Assembly: GCF_009695865.1 (NCBI RefSeq)
Contig: NZ_VUNB01000003.1
Coordinates: forward strand, 270,354-334,353
Origin: Allobaileyella intestinalis
Lineage (GTDB): Bacteria > Bacillota > Clostridia > Peptostreptococcales > Anaerovoracaceae
Reading direction: 5' to 3'
DNA: 64,000 bases
Part shown: positions 33,918 through 41,257 of the stretch, piece after piece
Numbering within the stretch: the first letter of the stretch is position 1
How the letters are laid out: every line of letters begins with the position of its first letter
Position numbers and translations under genes: made by a program
Notes under the pieces: generated by a model
Seen by the model: the letters and a program-made list of their open reading frames with translations, nothing else
Database searches by the model: none
Told to the model about the DNA's origin: nothing

Positions 33918-34113
33918 GACCGTGGCCGCCGCCACAAAAGGCTGCCTGCTGGAAACAACGGAAGTGCTGGACTACTTTGACGGGTTCATTGACCGGCTTT
34001 GCACCCATTCCTTCATGGACGCCGCCGGTCATGTGGAGCGCGGGGTTGACATGTACATGAAATCCTACCTTCAGGGAAAGCTCCTCCGCGCGATTCTGCG
34101 TTTCAAGGTGTGA
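33904..34113 (+). CDS. Small helix-turn-helix protein, Tn916 Orf8-like
   Basis: 69 residues. It contains CLLETTEVLDYFDGFIDRLCTHSFMDAAGHVERGVDMYMKSYLQGKLLRAILRF, resembling the Orf8 helix-turn-helix proteins that follow the sigma-like gene in Tn916 elements. The ATG at 33904 has AGGAGGTTGACG in front; a TTG two codons earlier is possible. It overlaps the sigma-like gene by 14 bases and is followed by xis after 15 bases, making a compact regulatory module. Precise role unknown. Confidence 0.7.
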   Translation: MLTYETVAAATKGCLLETTEVLDYFDGFIDRLCTHSFMDAAGHVERGVDMYMKSYLQGKLLRAILRFKV

Positions 34114-34128
34114 GGAAAGGAGGACACG

Positions 34129-34326
34129 ATGAAGGCAGAGGTGCCGATTTGGGAAAAGTCCAACCTGACATTGGAGGAAGCCGCCGCCTACTCCGGCATC
34201 GGGACCGGGAAGCTGCGGCAAATCACGGATGACGAGAACTGCAAGTTCGTGCTCTGGAACGGCAGCAAGCGCCTGATAAAGCGCCGCCTGCTCGACGAGT
34301 ACCTTGCGAAGAGCTATTCCATTTGA
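34129..34326 (+). CDS. xis: Excisionase, Tn916 Xis-like
   Basis: 65 residues. The sequence VPIWEKSNLTLEEAAAYSGIGTGKLRQI followed by LWNGSKRLIKRRLLDEYL has the same order as Tn916 Xis (PIWERY, LTIEEASKYF, NGNRIQIKR), a winged-helix DNA-bending protein that directs Int to excise the element. GAAAGGAGGACACG precedes the ATG. int begins 101 bases downstream, separated by an inverted repeat. Confidence 0.88.
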   Translation: MKAEVPIWEKSNLTLEEAAAYSGIGTGKLRQITDDENCKFVLWNGSKRLIKRRLLDEYLAKSYSI

Positions 34327-34361
34327 CCATTCTTTCAGGGATATTTCAGAAAGCTGGACGT

Positions 34362-34406
34362 AGAAGCACGTGCTTGGTAAAATAAAAGCAGGTACGTGCT
34401 TCTGTC
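34362..34406. repeat. Inverted repeat in the xis-int gap
   Basis: AGAAGCACGT (34362-34371) and ACGTGCTTCT (34394-34403) are perfect inverted copies. The left one is part of a 12-bp palindrome AAGCACGTGCTT (34364-34375). The right copy extended to 34391-34406 equals the ICE left-end site at 8059-8074 in reverse. TTGGTAAAAT lies between the arms. It may be an operator for int or an Int/Xis arm site. Confidence 0.55.
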
Positions 34407-34427
34407 TTGTGGAAAGGAGACCACAGG

Positions 34428-35657
34428 ATGGAAAGACGGAAAGATAACAAACACAGAGTTTTGAAGGAGGGAGAATACCAGAGGAAGAACCAGACCTACG
34501 AGTATCGCTGGAAGGACGGGACGGGCGTAAGCCATTCCGTCTATGCAAAGTCACTGGACGAGCTACGCGAGAAGGAAAACGCGGTCCGGAAGGACTCGCT
34601 TGACCACATCCGGGCAGACGCGAAAAACCTGACGATAAATGACCTGTTCGGCATGTGGAAGAAGCTGAAACGCGGGCTGAAAGATAATACGTTCTGCAAT
34701 TACTGCTACATGTACACCGAGTTTGTCTCGACGGGGTTTGGCGAGCGCAGGATTCAGGACTTGAAACGGTCGGATGTGCGGAACTTCTACAACAGCCTCT
34801 CCGACAACCGGGGACTCAAGTCGGCAACCATCGACAACGTTCATACGGTCCTCCATCAGGTGTTGCAGGTGGGAGTTGAGGACGATTACCTCCGCTATAA
34901 CCCGTCAGACAATGCCCTCCGGGAGCTGAAGAAGGCACATGCAGGCGATGGCTTGAAGCGCAGGGCCTTAACACAGGAGCAGCAGGAGCTTCTGGAACGG
35001 TTTCTGAAAAAGCCGGGACCGATGCATCACTGGTACCCGATTGTAGAGGGCATGCTCTGGACGGGCATGAGGGTCGGCGAGATTACCGGCCTGCGCTGGG
35101 AAGATGTTGACTTCGAGAAGAATGAAATCTCGGTCAACCATACCCTTGTCTACTATTCGCATCGGCAGGAAAACACCGTCTGCACCTTTGCCATCAACAC
35201 GCCAAAGACAAAGGCGGGGGAAAGAATCATTCCGATGGTTCCGAGGGTTCGGGAAGCCTTTCTGGAAGAGAAGCAGTTGCAGAAAGAGTTTGGGATAACC
35301 TGCAAGTCCGTCATTGACGGATATACCAACTTTGTTTTTCTGAATCGCTTCGGCGAGGTGTATCACCAAAGCACAGTGAACAAGGCCCTCCGCCGGATAA
35401 TCCGCGATTGCAACTTCGAGGTGCTGGACAATGCTGCCAATAACGCCAACCCGGTTCTGCTGCCACATTTCAGCTGCCACTACCTGCGACATACATTCGC
35501 AACAAGAATGGTGGAGCAGGGAGTAAACGTGAAGGTAATGCAGGACGTTCTGGGGCACGCAGACGCGCAAACGACGATGAACATTTACGCGGACGTGACA
35601 AAGGACCTGCGGGACCGTGAGTTGCGGAATTTCTCCGATTCGTTTGGTAAAAAGTGA
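34428..35657 (+). CDS. int: Tyrosine recombinase/integrase, Tn916 Int family
   Basis: 409 residues. The N-terminus (RRKDNKHRVLKEGEYQRKNQTYEYRW) matches the arm-binding domain of Tn916 Int. A core-binding domain follows, then the catalytic domain with Arg215 (GMRVGEITGLRW), His351 and Arg354 (HYLRHTFATR), His377 (LGHADAQTT) and nucleophile Tyr387 (MNIYADV). All five residues are present. It catalyses integration and, with Xis, excision. The ATG at 34428 follows GGAAAGGAGACCACAGG. The attachment repeat begins 16 bases behind the stop. Confidence 0.95.
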   Translation: MERRKDNKHRVLKEGEYQRKNQTYEYRWKDGTGVSHSVYAKSLDELREKENAVRKDSLDHIRADAKNLTINDLFGMWKKLKRGLKDNTFCNYCYMYTEFVSTGFGERRIQDLKRSDVRNFYNSLSDNRGLKSATIDNVHTVLHQVLQVGVEDDYLRYNPSDNALRELKKAHAGDGLKRRALTQEQQELLERFLKKPGPMHHWYPIVEGMLWTGMRVGEITGLRWEDVDFEKNEISVNHTLVYYSHRQENTVCTFAINTPKTKAGERIIPMVPRVREAFLEEKQLQKEFGITCKSVIDGYTNFVFLNRFGEVYHQSTVNKALRRIIRDCNFEVLDNAANNANPVLLPHFSCHYLRHTFATRMVEQGVNVKVMQDVLGHADAQTTMNIYADVTKDLRDRELRNFSDSFGKK

Positions 35658-35672
35658 CGCTTACCAACGGAT

Positions 35673-35690
35673 TACCAACGATTTACCAAA
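35673..35690 (+). repeat. Right attachment-site candidate (18-bp direct repeat)
   Basis: TTACCAACGATTTACCAA, identical to 8035-8052. Directly before it a further TTACCAAC stands at 35662-35669, and the inverse TTTGGTAAA at 35644-35652 overlaps the int 3' end. The cluster looks like integrase core or arm sites. Confidence 0.6.
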
Positions 35691-35827
35691 AGTTATGGAG
35701 AGATACGAACGCGTGTGAAATTTGTCCCCGCCGAAGGACCTCTGGACGGGCAGTGATGGAGGGATATGAAGGGTTACAAAGTTCAGGGGCACGTCTCCCG
35801 ACCATGAAGCCTGAAAGCAAATAACCC

Positions 35828-35845
35828 GCTGCATGGTGATGCAGC
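35828..35845. other. Hairpin in the gap between the ICE and the polysaccharide locus
   Basis: GCTGCAT/ATGCAGC with loop GGTG. There is no T run. The 510-base gap 35658-36167 holds no convincing gene. Upstream of the hairpin it is purine-rich and could be the remains of a structured RNA, but no known class is recognised. Confidence 0.4.
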
Positions 35846-36156
35846 TACCTTAAGAATTGATAATCCCACTGTGCACTGCAAAGATCTGCCACGGAAAACC
35901 CGGGAACTTCTTTGCAGGCTGAACAGCGGGATTTTCGTTTGGAATATTGGAATATCTGCGGGATAGGAAAAATCACAGATTCTGATTCAACAGTTCGAAC
36001 CTCGGTCACCCGTAAACACCCGCAGGCATTACCGCAATCGCCCGCAAAAACCATAACAGGAAGAATAAACTGACTCTTTCTGAAAGAATACAGTTTATAA
36101 CTAAATATACAAACGAATTTGCAAATAAATGTACCGAAATACCCATGGGGGAGGGG

Positions 36157-36162
36157 TATAAT
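36157..36162 (+). promoter_or_regulatory. -10 box candidate of the polysaccharide operon
   Basis: Perfect TATAAT directly before the first gene, with no clear -35 hexamer at 17 bases. If used, transcription would start at or behind the ATG at 36168, which favours a later translation start at the TTG 36204. Confidence 0.4.
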
Positions 36163-36167
36163 GCAAT

Positions 36168-37949
36168 ATGTGTGAAATTTTAACATCAGATTGGAGCAAA
36201 CCTTTGAGGCGGCAAGGACATTTTTTCTTAGTAGCAGCCATTGCGCTGACCGTAATATTTTCAGGATGCCCGGCAGCCGGCACACTGGCAGACTCAGGCC
36301 TGTCCCTGAAGACCGGCTCCGCGGTTCATACAATCTTTGAGCCTGCAGGAGCTGTCTACGCTGATACTGAAGACAGCAGCGAAAGGCCTGAAGAGGGAGA
36401 CTCTTCAGATGCAAAAGGCGCAATCATCACCGACTACGATTATGACATTCCGGACACCGAGGGCCTTAGCGACAACGAACTTAAGATAAGCCACCTGATC
36501 CGTCAGCAGTTTTCCTGCGATGGCCGCATCTACATGGCCTACGGATCATATATCTCCCAGATGGAAAGATACATGAAACAGGATGGAGTTGACCTCAGCG
36601 ATTCTGAGACAGCAGACGCCATCAGGATGCTGCAGGATCCACAGAACGTGCGGACAGGAGCAGCATCAGGGTACTTCTACCAGATAGGAGGCAAACCTGC
36701 TAACAAAGACGGTATGGGCGGCACAGACTACGATGGCAAGCTTTTTCCTGAATTCAGCCAGGATATGGAGCGGTTCTGGGACAAGACTGAATACCACAAA
36801 TCCGCTTTATACAAGAACAACAAGAAATACATAGAAGAATCCGGCAACCATGTTTACGAGAGCCAGACGGCAATGCGCCGGGAACTCAGGGAAGTCATGA
36901 CCATGAGCCGCGTGTACAACAACACACTGCGCCAGAGGCCGGCCAACCCGTCAGTTGCCGCAATTCCAGTTTCAAGTGGAAAAGGAATGATTCTCACTGC
37001 CGCAGAAATCGGCCTTCTGATTCTGACGGTCGTTGTTTTTGCGGGGCTCTGGAAGAAGAGAACACTGATTTTCTTCAATGAGGCATCTCACAGAAGAGCC
37101 GGATCTACCCACGAAGGCAGGAAGAAAGCAAGAAAAGCAGCCAGCACAGTAATGATCCTTTCAGTAGGACTGAACCTGTGCGTGGCTTTTTCTGGTATTA
37201 CATATCTGACCACAGCAGCCTCTGACCGGTATGCGGAAGAATCCATGGACAACAGCGGAGTCTCCCAGCACGCCTACACCATTTTCAGAGACGACGTACA
37301 CAACTATCTGAAATCCAGGAAGATTCCACAGAACTCCCTGGACATCGCCCTGACATACAGGGATTTCAGCCTGGATCAGACATCAGGAATCCAGTGGTCC
37401 CAGCCAAAGCAGGGAAAAACCTCGAAGGCCAATGGTGAGGCCACTGAAGCAGTGCTACCTGAGTCAGTAGAGGGCCAGCTCCAGCTTATGGCATATATTT
37501 CGAAGAACGACAACAATACCCTGAGAGCAGACCTGCTGAACATCTACAGAAAGGATTTGTCCACAGACGGAGGTACAGTCATCGCTCAGCTGAGAGACGA
37601 TGTAAGCCACAGATTCATGGTTCCTCTCATTTTGGGTGTTGTGAACCTGATTCTGGGAATACTGATACTCCTTTCAGAACACCACTACCTTCACCGGGGA
37701 ATAAAAGAACTGACCAGAGGACTGGCCCTGGGCCTGGGACTCTGGACCCTGGCACTGGGATTTTTCACAATAACGAAACCATATCAGTCACTGGCTCTTA
37801 AGTCCGATGACGGCTATGTGCTCTGGAACACCATGATGAGCGGAGCTACAACCACAATGCTTGCTCTCCTTGGAGGAGGGGCAGTCATTACCATCATTCT
37901 GGGGTTTGTCAGCAGGCAGATGAGGAAAAACAAGATTAGAAACAACTAA
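36168..37949 (+). CDS. Large membrane protein of unknown function at the head of the polysaccharide locus
   Basis: 593 residues from the ATG, 581 from a TTG at 36204 that has TTGGAGCAAACC in front. An N-terminal hydrophobic stretch ending in VIFSGC looks like a lipoprotein signal. A soluble extracellular part (about 40-265) follows, with many Asp, Tyr and Met. A membrane segment lies at about 275-297, a second pair near 330-345, and four helices after about 485. No family is recognised. Its place directly before the cpsB-cpsC-cpsD genes suggests a role in envelope or glycan assembly. Confidence 0.65.
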   Translation: MCEILTSDWSKPLRRQGHFFLVAAIALTVIFSGCPAAGTLADSGLSLKTGSAVHTIFEPAGAVYADTEDSSERPEEGDSSDAKGAIITDYDYDIPDTEGLSDNELKISHLIRQQFSCDGRIYMAYGSYISQMERYMKQDGVDLSDSETADAIRMLQDPQNVRTGAASGYFYQIGGKPANKDGMGGTDYDGKLFPEFSQDMERFWDKTEYHKSALYKNNKKYIEESGNHVYESQTAMRRELREVMTMSRVYNNTLRQRPANPSVAAIPVSSGKGMILTAAEIGLLILTVVVFAGLWKKRTLIFFNEASHRRAGSTHEGRKKARKAASTVMILSVGLNLCVAFSGITYLTTAASDRYAEESMDNSGVSQHAYTIFRDDVHNYLKSRKIPQNSLDIALTYRDFSLDQTSGIQWSQPKQGKTSKANGEATEAVLPESVEGQLQLMAYISKNDNNTLRADLLNIYRKDLSTDGGTVIAQLRDDVSHRFMVPLILGVVNLILGILILLSEHHYLHRGIKELTRGLALGLGLWTLALGFFTITKPYQSLALKSDDGYVLWNTMMSGATTTMLALLGGGAVITIILGFVSRQMRKNKIRNN

Positions 37950-37970
37950 TTTACAGCAGAAGGAAAGAAA

Positions 37971-38705
37971 TTGGATAACACTTATATAGCAGATATTCAC
38001 AGTCACATACTCCCCGGCGTGGACGACGGAGCAAAGGATCCGGAAACCTCAGCACGGCTGCTGAGCAAGGCCTACGAGGAAGGAACAAGGATCCTGTTCT
38101 TCACACCCCATTACCAGAGAGGACGAAACAAATACAAACCACAGAATCTGGACGCCCTGTACAACGCCATCGCAAGAGTAATCGGATCAAGATGGCCGGA
38201 CATGAAGCTGTACCTGGGCAACGAAGTCTATTATGAGCCTGGCATCAAGGAAGATCTGAAAGCCGGCCTCATCCATACCATGGCAGGCACAAGATACGTG
38301 CTTGTGGAATTCAGCAGGAGTACATCGGTGAAAAATGTTTTCCGGGCAGTCCGGGAGGTTACGGCCGACGGTCACAAGATGATCGTAGCCCACGTTGAGC
38401 GGTATCCGGCCCTGGTGGAAGACCGGGAAAGCATGGAGAAGCTGAAGGACATGGGCGTGCTTTTTCAGATGAATGCAGAGGCCCTTAGGAAAAAAGGATT
38501 CTTCGCCGGCAAGGAGCTTAAGGGAAACGAGGGCCTTGTTTCTCAGGGCCTCATAAGCTTTATTGGATCAGATTCCCACAGCGTGGACCTGAGGCCGCCG
38601 GAGATCGCCTTCGCCGCAGACAGAATCAGAAAGCTTAACCCGGAAATGGCAGATCAGATAATTTCCGGAAATGCCCGGGACCTGGTCAGTGGCAAGATCC
38701 TGTAA
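37971..38705 (+). CDS. Tyrosine-protein phosphatase, CpsB/CapC (PHP) family
   Basis: 244 residues, the family's standard length. DIHSHILPGVDDGAKD at the N-terminus holds the metal-binding His residues. HYQRG, HVERYP and FIGSDSHSVDLR are the other PHP ligands. The enzyme removes phosphate from the tyrosine tail of the CpsD kinase and so controls polymer length or export. The start is a TTG behind AAGGAAAGAAA. It is followed by the chain-length gene and the kinase. Confidence 0.9.
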   Translation: MDNTYIADIHSHILPGVDDGAKDPETSARLLSKAYEEGTRILFFTPHYQRGRNKYKPQNLDALYNAIARVIGSRWPDMKLYLGNEVYYEPGIKEDLKAGLIHTMAGTRYVLVEFSRSTSVKNVFRAVREVTADGHKMIVAHVERYPALVEDRESMEKLKDMGVLFQMNAEALRKKGFFAGKELKGNEGLVSQGLISFIGSDSHSVDLRPPEIAFAADRIRKLNPEMADQIISGNARDLVSGKIL

Positions 38706-38751
38706 CATTACTACGACGTTAATTAATTAAACATAAAACAAAGGAAAGAAC

Positions 38752-39495
38752 ATGAACGAAGAGAGATACGAAGAAGCGGTCGAAATCGATCTGGTGGACT
38801 TGTTCAGTTACTACGCAAGACACCTGACCGCCATCATCCTTGTAACGGTGGTAGCCGCAGTAGTTGGCCTGGCCGGTACAAAACTCATCATTACCCCTCT
38901 TTACGAGTCCAGCAGCATGATCTACATCACAGCCACATCTGGAGATGCAGCTTCCAACCTTCTGTCTAACCTGCAGGCCGGAACAGCTCTTACTGCAGAC
39001 TACAAGACCCTGGTCACCAGCAGACCTGTTCTGGAGAAGGTTATAGACGACCTGAGACTTAAGGAGAGTTACAAAGAGCTGAGCGAAAAAGTCACAGCCG
39101 ACAACCCTCAGGATACCCACATCCTTCAGATTACAGTAAAGGACCCGGATCCAAGGCGGGCCAAGAGAATTGTTGACGACCTTACAACTATTACTGTAGA
39201 TCAGGTTGCAAAGGTCATGGACACCAACAAGCCTAATGTCATTCAGATGGGTGAGGTGGCAAAGAAGCCGTCCAGCCCAAGCCTTCCGAAGAACACAGCA
39301 ATAGCTGCACTTATAGGTCTTGTTCTCGCTCTTGGGGTGCTCACATTCAGATACATGAGAAATGACACCATAAACACACCTGAGGATGTTGAGAAATATC
39401 TGGGCCTGGACAACCTGGGGATGATCCCTCTGGGAGACGGAGGCAAGAAGAATAATCAGAAGGCCGGCAGAGTCCGCAGGAATCAGAGGAGGTAG
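38752..39495 (+). CDS. Polysaccharide chain-length determinant, Wzz/CpsC family
   Basis: 247 residues. Two membrane helices (about 24-44 and 180-198) flank the extracytoplasmic part. The N-terminus EAVEIDLVDLFSYYARHLTAIILVTVVAAVVGL is the Wzz motif, and PSSPSLPKNTAIAALIGLVLALGVLTFRY has the Pro-rich second helix. CpsC activates the CpsD kinase and sets chain length. RBS AAGGAAAGAAC precedes the ATG. The kinase starts two bases after its stop. Confidence 0.9.
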   Translation: MNEERYEEAVEIDLVDLFSYYARHLTAIILVTVVAAVVGLAGTKLIITPLYESSSMIYITATSGDAASNLLSNLQAGTALTADYKTLVTSRPVLEKVIDDLRLKESYKELSEKVTADNPQDTHILQITVKDPDPRRAKRIVDDLTTITVDQVAKVMDTNKPNVIQMGEVAKKPSSPSLPKNTAIAALIGLVLALGVLTFRYMRNDTINTPEDVEKYLGLDNLGMIPLGDGGKKNNQKAGRVRRNQRR

Positions 39496-39497
39496 GA

Positions 39498-40181
39498 ATG
39501 AACGTAGTTCTGGATAATATCAGAGAGCTTAGTTTTGCAGAAAACGAAGCGTTCAAGACGCTGAGAACCAACGTGACTTTCTGCGGCGACGAGGTGAGAG
39601 CCATTGCTCTTACCAGCTCCATACCAAATGAAGGAAAGTCTGAAGTGTGCTTCAACCTGGCCAGATCATTTGCAGAAGACGGTAAGAAAGTTCTCCTGAT
39701 CGATGCAGATATAAGAAACTCCGTGCTTCACGCCAGGCTCGGAGCCGACAGAGAGCTTATGGGACTGAGCCATCTGCTTTCAAGGAAGACTGACGTGGTG
39801 AGCAACGCAATAGCCACAACCAACATTCCTAACCTCAGCATCCTCTTTGCTGGGCCAAAAGCCCCAAACGCATCGGAGCAGCTGGGCAGCAAGCGATTCA
39901 AATCCCTGGTGAGCCAGCTCAGGTCCCACTACGACTACATAATCATCGACTGTCCGCCCCTTGGAGCAGTAATCGATGCAGCCATTATCGCCAAGCAGTG
40001 CGACGGAGCCATCATCGTAATAGAAGAAGGAACTATCAGCTATAAGCTTGTCAAGGGAGTTAAGGAACAGCTGGAGAAGAGCGGATGCCGCATCCTTGGC
40101 ACCGTCCTGAACAAGGTAACCATACAGGGAAAAGGCTATGGCTATGGATATGGTTACGGTTACGGAGAAGAGGAGGATTAA
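39498..40181 (+). CDS. BY-type tyrosine kinase, CpsD/CapB family
   Basis: 227 residues. Walker A TSSIPNEGKSEVCFNLA (about residues 35-51), Walker A' LLIDADIRNS and Walker B YIIIDCPPLGAVIDA are typical. The C-terminus is a row of alternating Gly and Tyr (five Tyr), the autophosphorylation cluster. The kinase forms rings with CpsC at the membrane and controls polymerisation. It lies between cpsC and the LCP gene. Confidence 0.92.
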   Translation: MNVVLDNIRELSFAENEAFKTLRTNVTFCGDEVRAIALTSSIPNEGKSEVCFNLARSFAEDGKKVLLIDADIRNSVLHARLGADRELMGLSHLLSRKTDVVSNAIATTNIPNLSILFAGPKAPNASEQLGSKRFKSLVSQLRSHYDYIIIDCPPLGAVIDAAIIAKQCDGAIIVIEEGTISYKLVKGVKEQLEKSGCRILGTVLNKVTIQGKGYGYGYGYGYGEEED

Positions 40182-40185
40182 TTGA

Positions 40186-41199
40186 ATGAAGACCAGAAGT
40201 GGAATTATCAAGATTATTACTACAGCGCTTATCCTTGTGCTGACAGTAACACTTCTTTCTTCCTGCGGCAGCCAGAAGAAGACAGAGACTAAGAAGGCTG
40301 CACAGCCTCAGAAATACAAGGGATACACCACCTTTGCATTCTTCGGTGTGGACAGCCGTGCTGAGGAAAACAAAGGACGCAGCGATGTCATCATGCTGAT
40401 TACCATTAACAACGACAAGAAGTCTGTTAAGGTTACATCGGTATACAGAGACACCCTGCTGGATATTTCCGGAGATGGCAGTGACTTCGAGAAGTGCAAT
40501 GCAGCTTACGCCTGGGATGGCCCGGAGGGAGCGGTGGACATGCTGGAGAGAAACCTTGATGTGAAGATTGACGGTTACTTCGCAAGCAACTTCAAGGCCG
40601 TTGCCGACGCAGTAGACACAGTTGGGGGCGTGAAGATTTACGTGCAGGATGCCGAAATCAAATACCTGAACAGCTATATCAAGGAATACAACGAGAAGTT
40701 CAACCAGAACATTCCAGACGTTACAGAGGCAGGAATGCAGCAGCTTAACGGCGGACAGGCAGTGGCCTACTCAAGAATCCGTTATCTGGAAGGTGGCGAC
40801 TTCGCCCGTACCAGAAGACAGCAGAACGTTGTATCCCAGATGTTCCAGCAGATCAGAAAACTGGACAAGGATGAACAGAACAAGGTGTTCAGTGACCTTT
40901 ATAAGACCGTAGACACAGACATGAGCAAGTCAGAGCTTATGAACATGGCCGACGTAATGATCAAGTACAACCTCAGCGATATGGGAGGATTCCCATATAA
41001 GAAATCGGGAAAGAACCTGGGCTCAAAGGGAGACTGCGTGATTCCATGTGATCTGGAAGAGAATGTTATTATGCTCCACAAGAAGGTTTACGGAGATAAG
41101 AACTACCAGCCTTCAGAAACTGTTAAGGACTACAGCAGCAAGATTGTAAACGAGACAGGACTTACGAAAGATGACGCTGCAGATTACGGTGACAAGTAG
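40186..41199 (+). CDS. LytR-CpsA-Psr family protein
   Basis: 337 residues. A signal/lipobox-like start (IIKIITTALILVLTVTLLSSCGS; LLSSC fits a lipobox) is followed by the LCP domain with FFGVDSR, SDVIMLITINNDKKSVKVTSVYRDTLLDI and ARTRRQQNVV, the Arg/Asp residues that bind the pyrophosphate lipid. LCP enzymes attach glycans to peptidoglycan outside the cell. GAGGAGGATTAATTGA precedes the ATG. Its operon position with cpsBCD supports capsule attachment. Confidence 0.92.
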   Translation: MKTRSGIIKIITTALILVLTVTLLSSCGSQKKTETKKAAQPQKYKGYTTFAFFGVDSRAEENKGRSDVIMLITINNDKKSVKVTSVYRDTLLDISGDGSDFEKCNAAYAWDGPEGAVDMLERNLDVKIDGYFASNFKAVADAVDTVGGVKIYVQDAEIKYLNSYIKEYNEKFNQNIPDVTEAGMQQLNGGQAVAYSRIRYLEGGDFARTRRQQNVVSQMFQQIRKLDKDEQNKVFSDLYKTVDTDMSKSELMNMADVMIKYNLSDMGGFPYKKSGKNLGSKGDCVIPCDLEENVIMLHKKVYGDKNYQPSETVKDYSSKIVNETGLTKDDAADYGDK

Positions 41200-41257
41200 T
41201 CATAAGTAATCTGTACTGAACCCGTCAGAGTAGATGTTAGAAGAAAGGAGGTACACG

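Larger units (their letters stand above)
8035..35690 (+). mobile_element. Integrative and conjugative element inserted behind lysS
   Basis: About 27.7 kb bounded by an identical 18-bp direct repeat. The interior is clearly richer in G+C than the flanks and contains a full set of ICE modules: coupling protein, VirB4, PrgI, lysozyme/CHAP hydrolase, VirB6-like protein, TopB, ArdC, relaxase with MobC, DnaD/DnaC-like replication genes, and a Tn916-like sigma/Orf8/Xis/Int block at the right end. The transfer genes resemble the Tn1549/PrgI-type systems of Gram-positives, whereas integration is Tn916-like. No resistance gene is seen. The outer boundaries are inferred from the repeat, not proven. Confidence 0.85.

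Noticed and set aside
35716..35760. Glycine-riboswitch-like CCGCCGAAGGA
   Set aside because: Only a short resemblance; the further conserved parts of the glycine aptamer are missing and the next gene is not related to glycine.
40138..40178. Repeated Gly-Tyr codons as a simple tandem DNA repeat
   Set aside because: They encode the C-terminal tyrosine cluster of the CpsD kinase, which is a functional feature.
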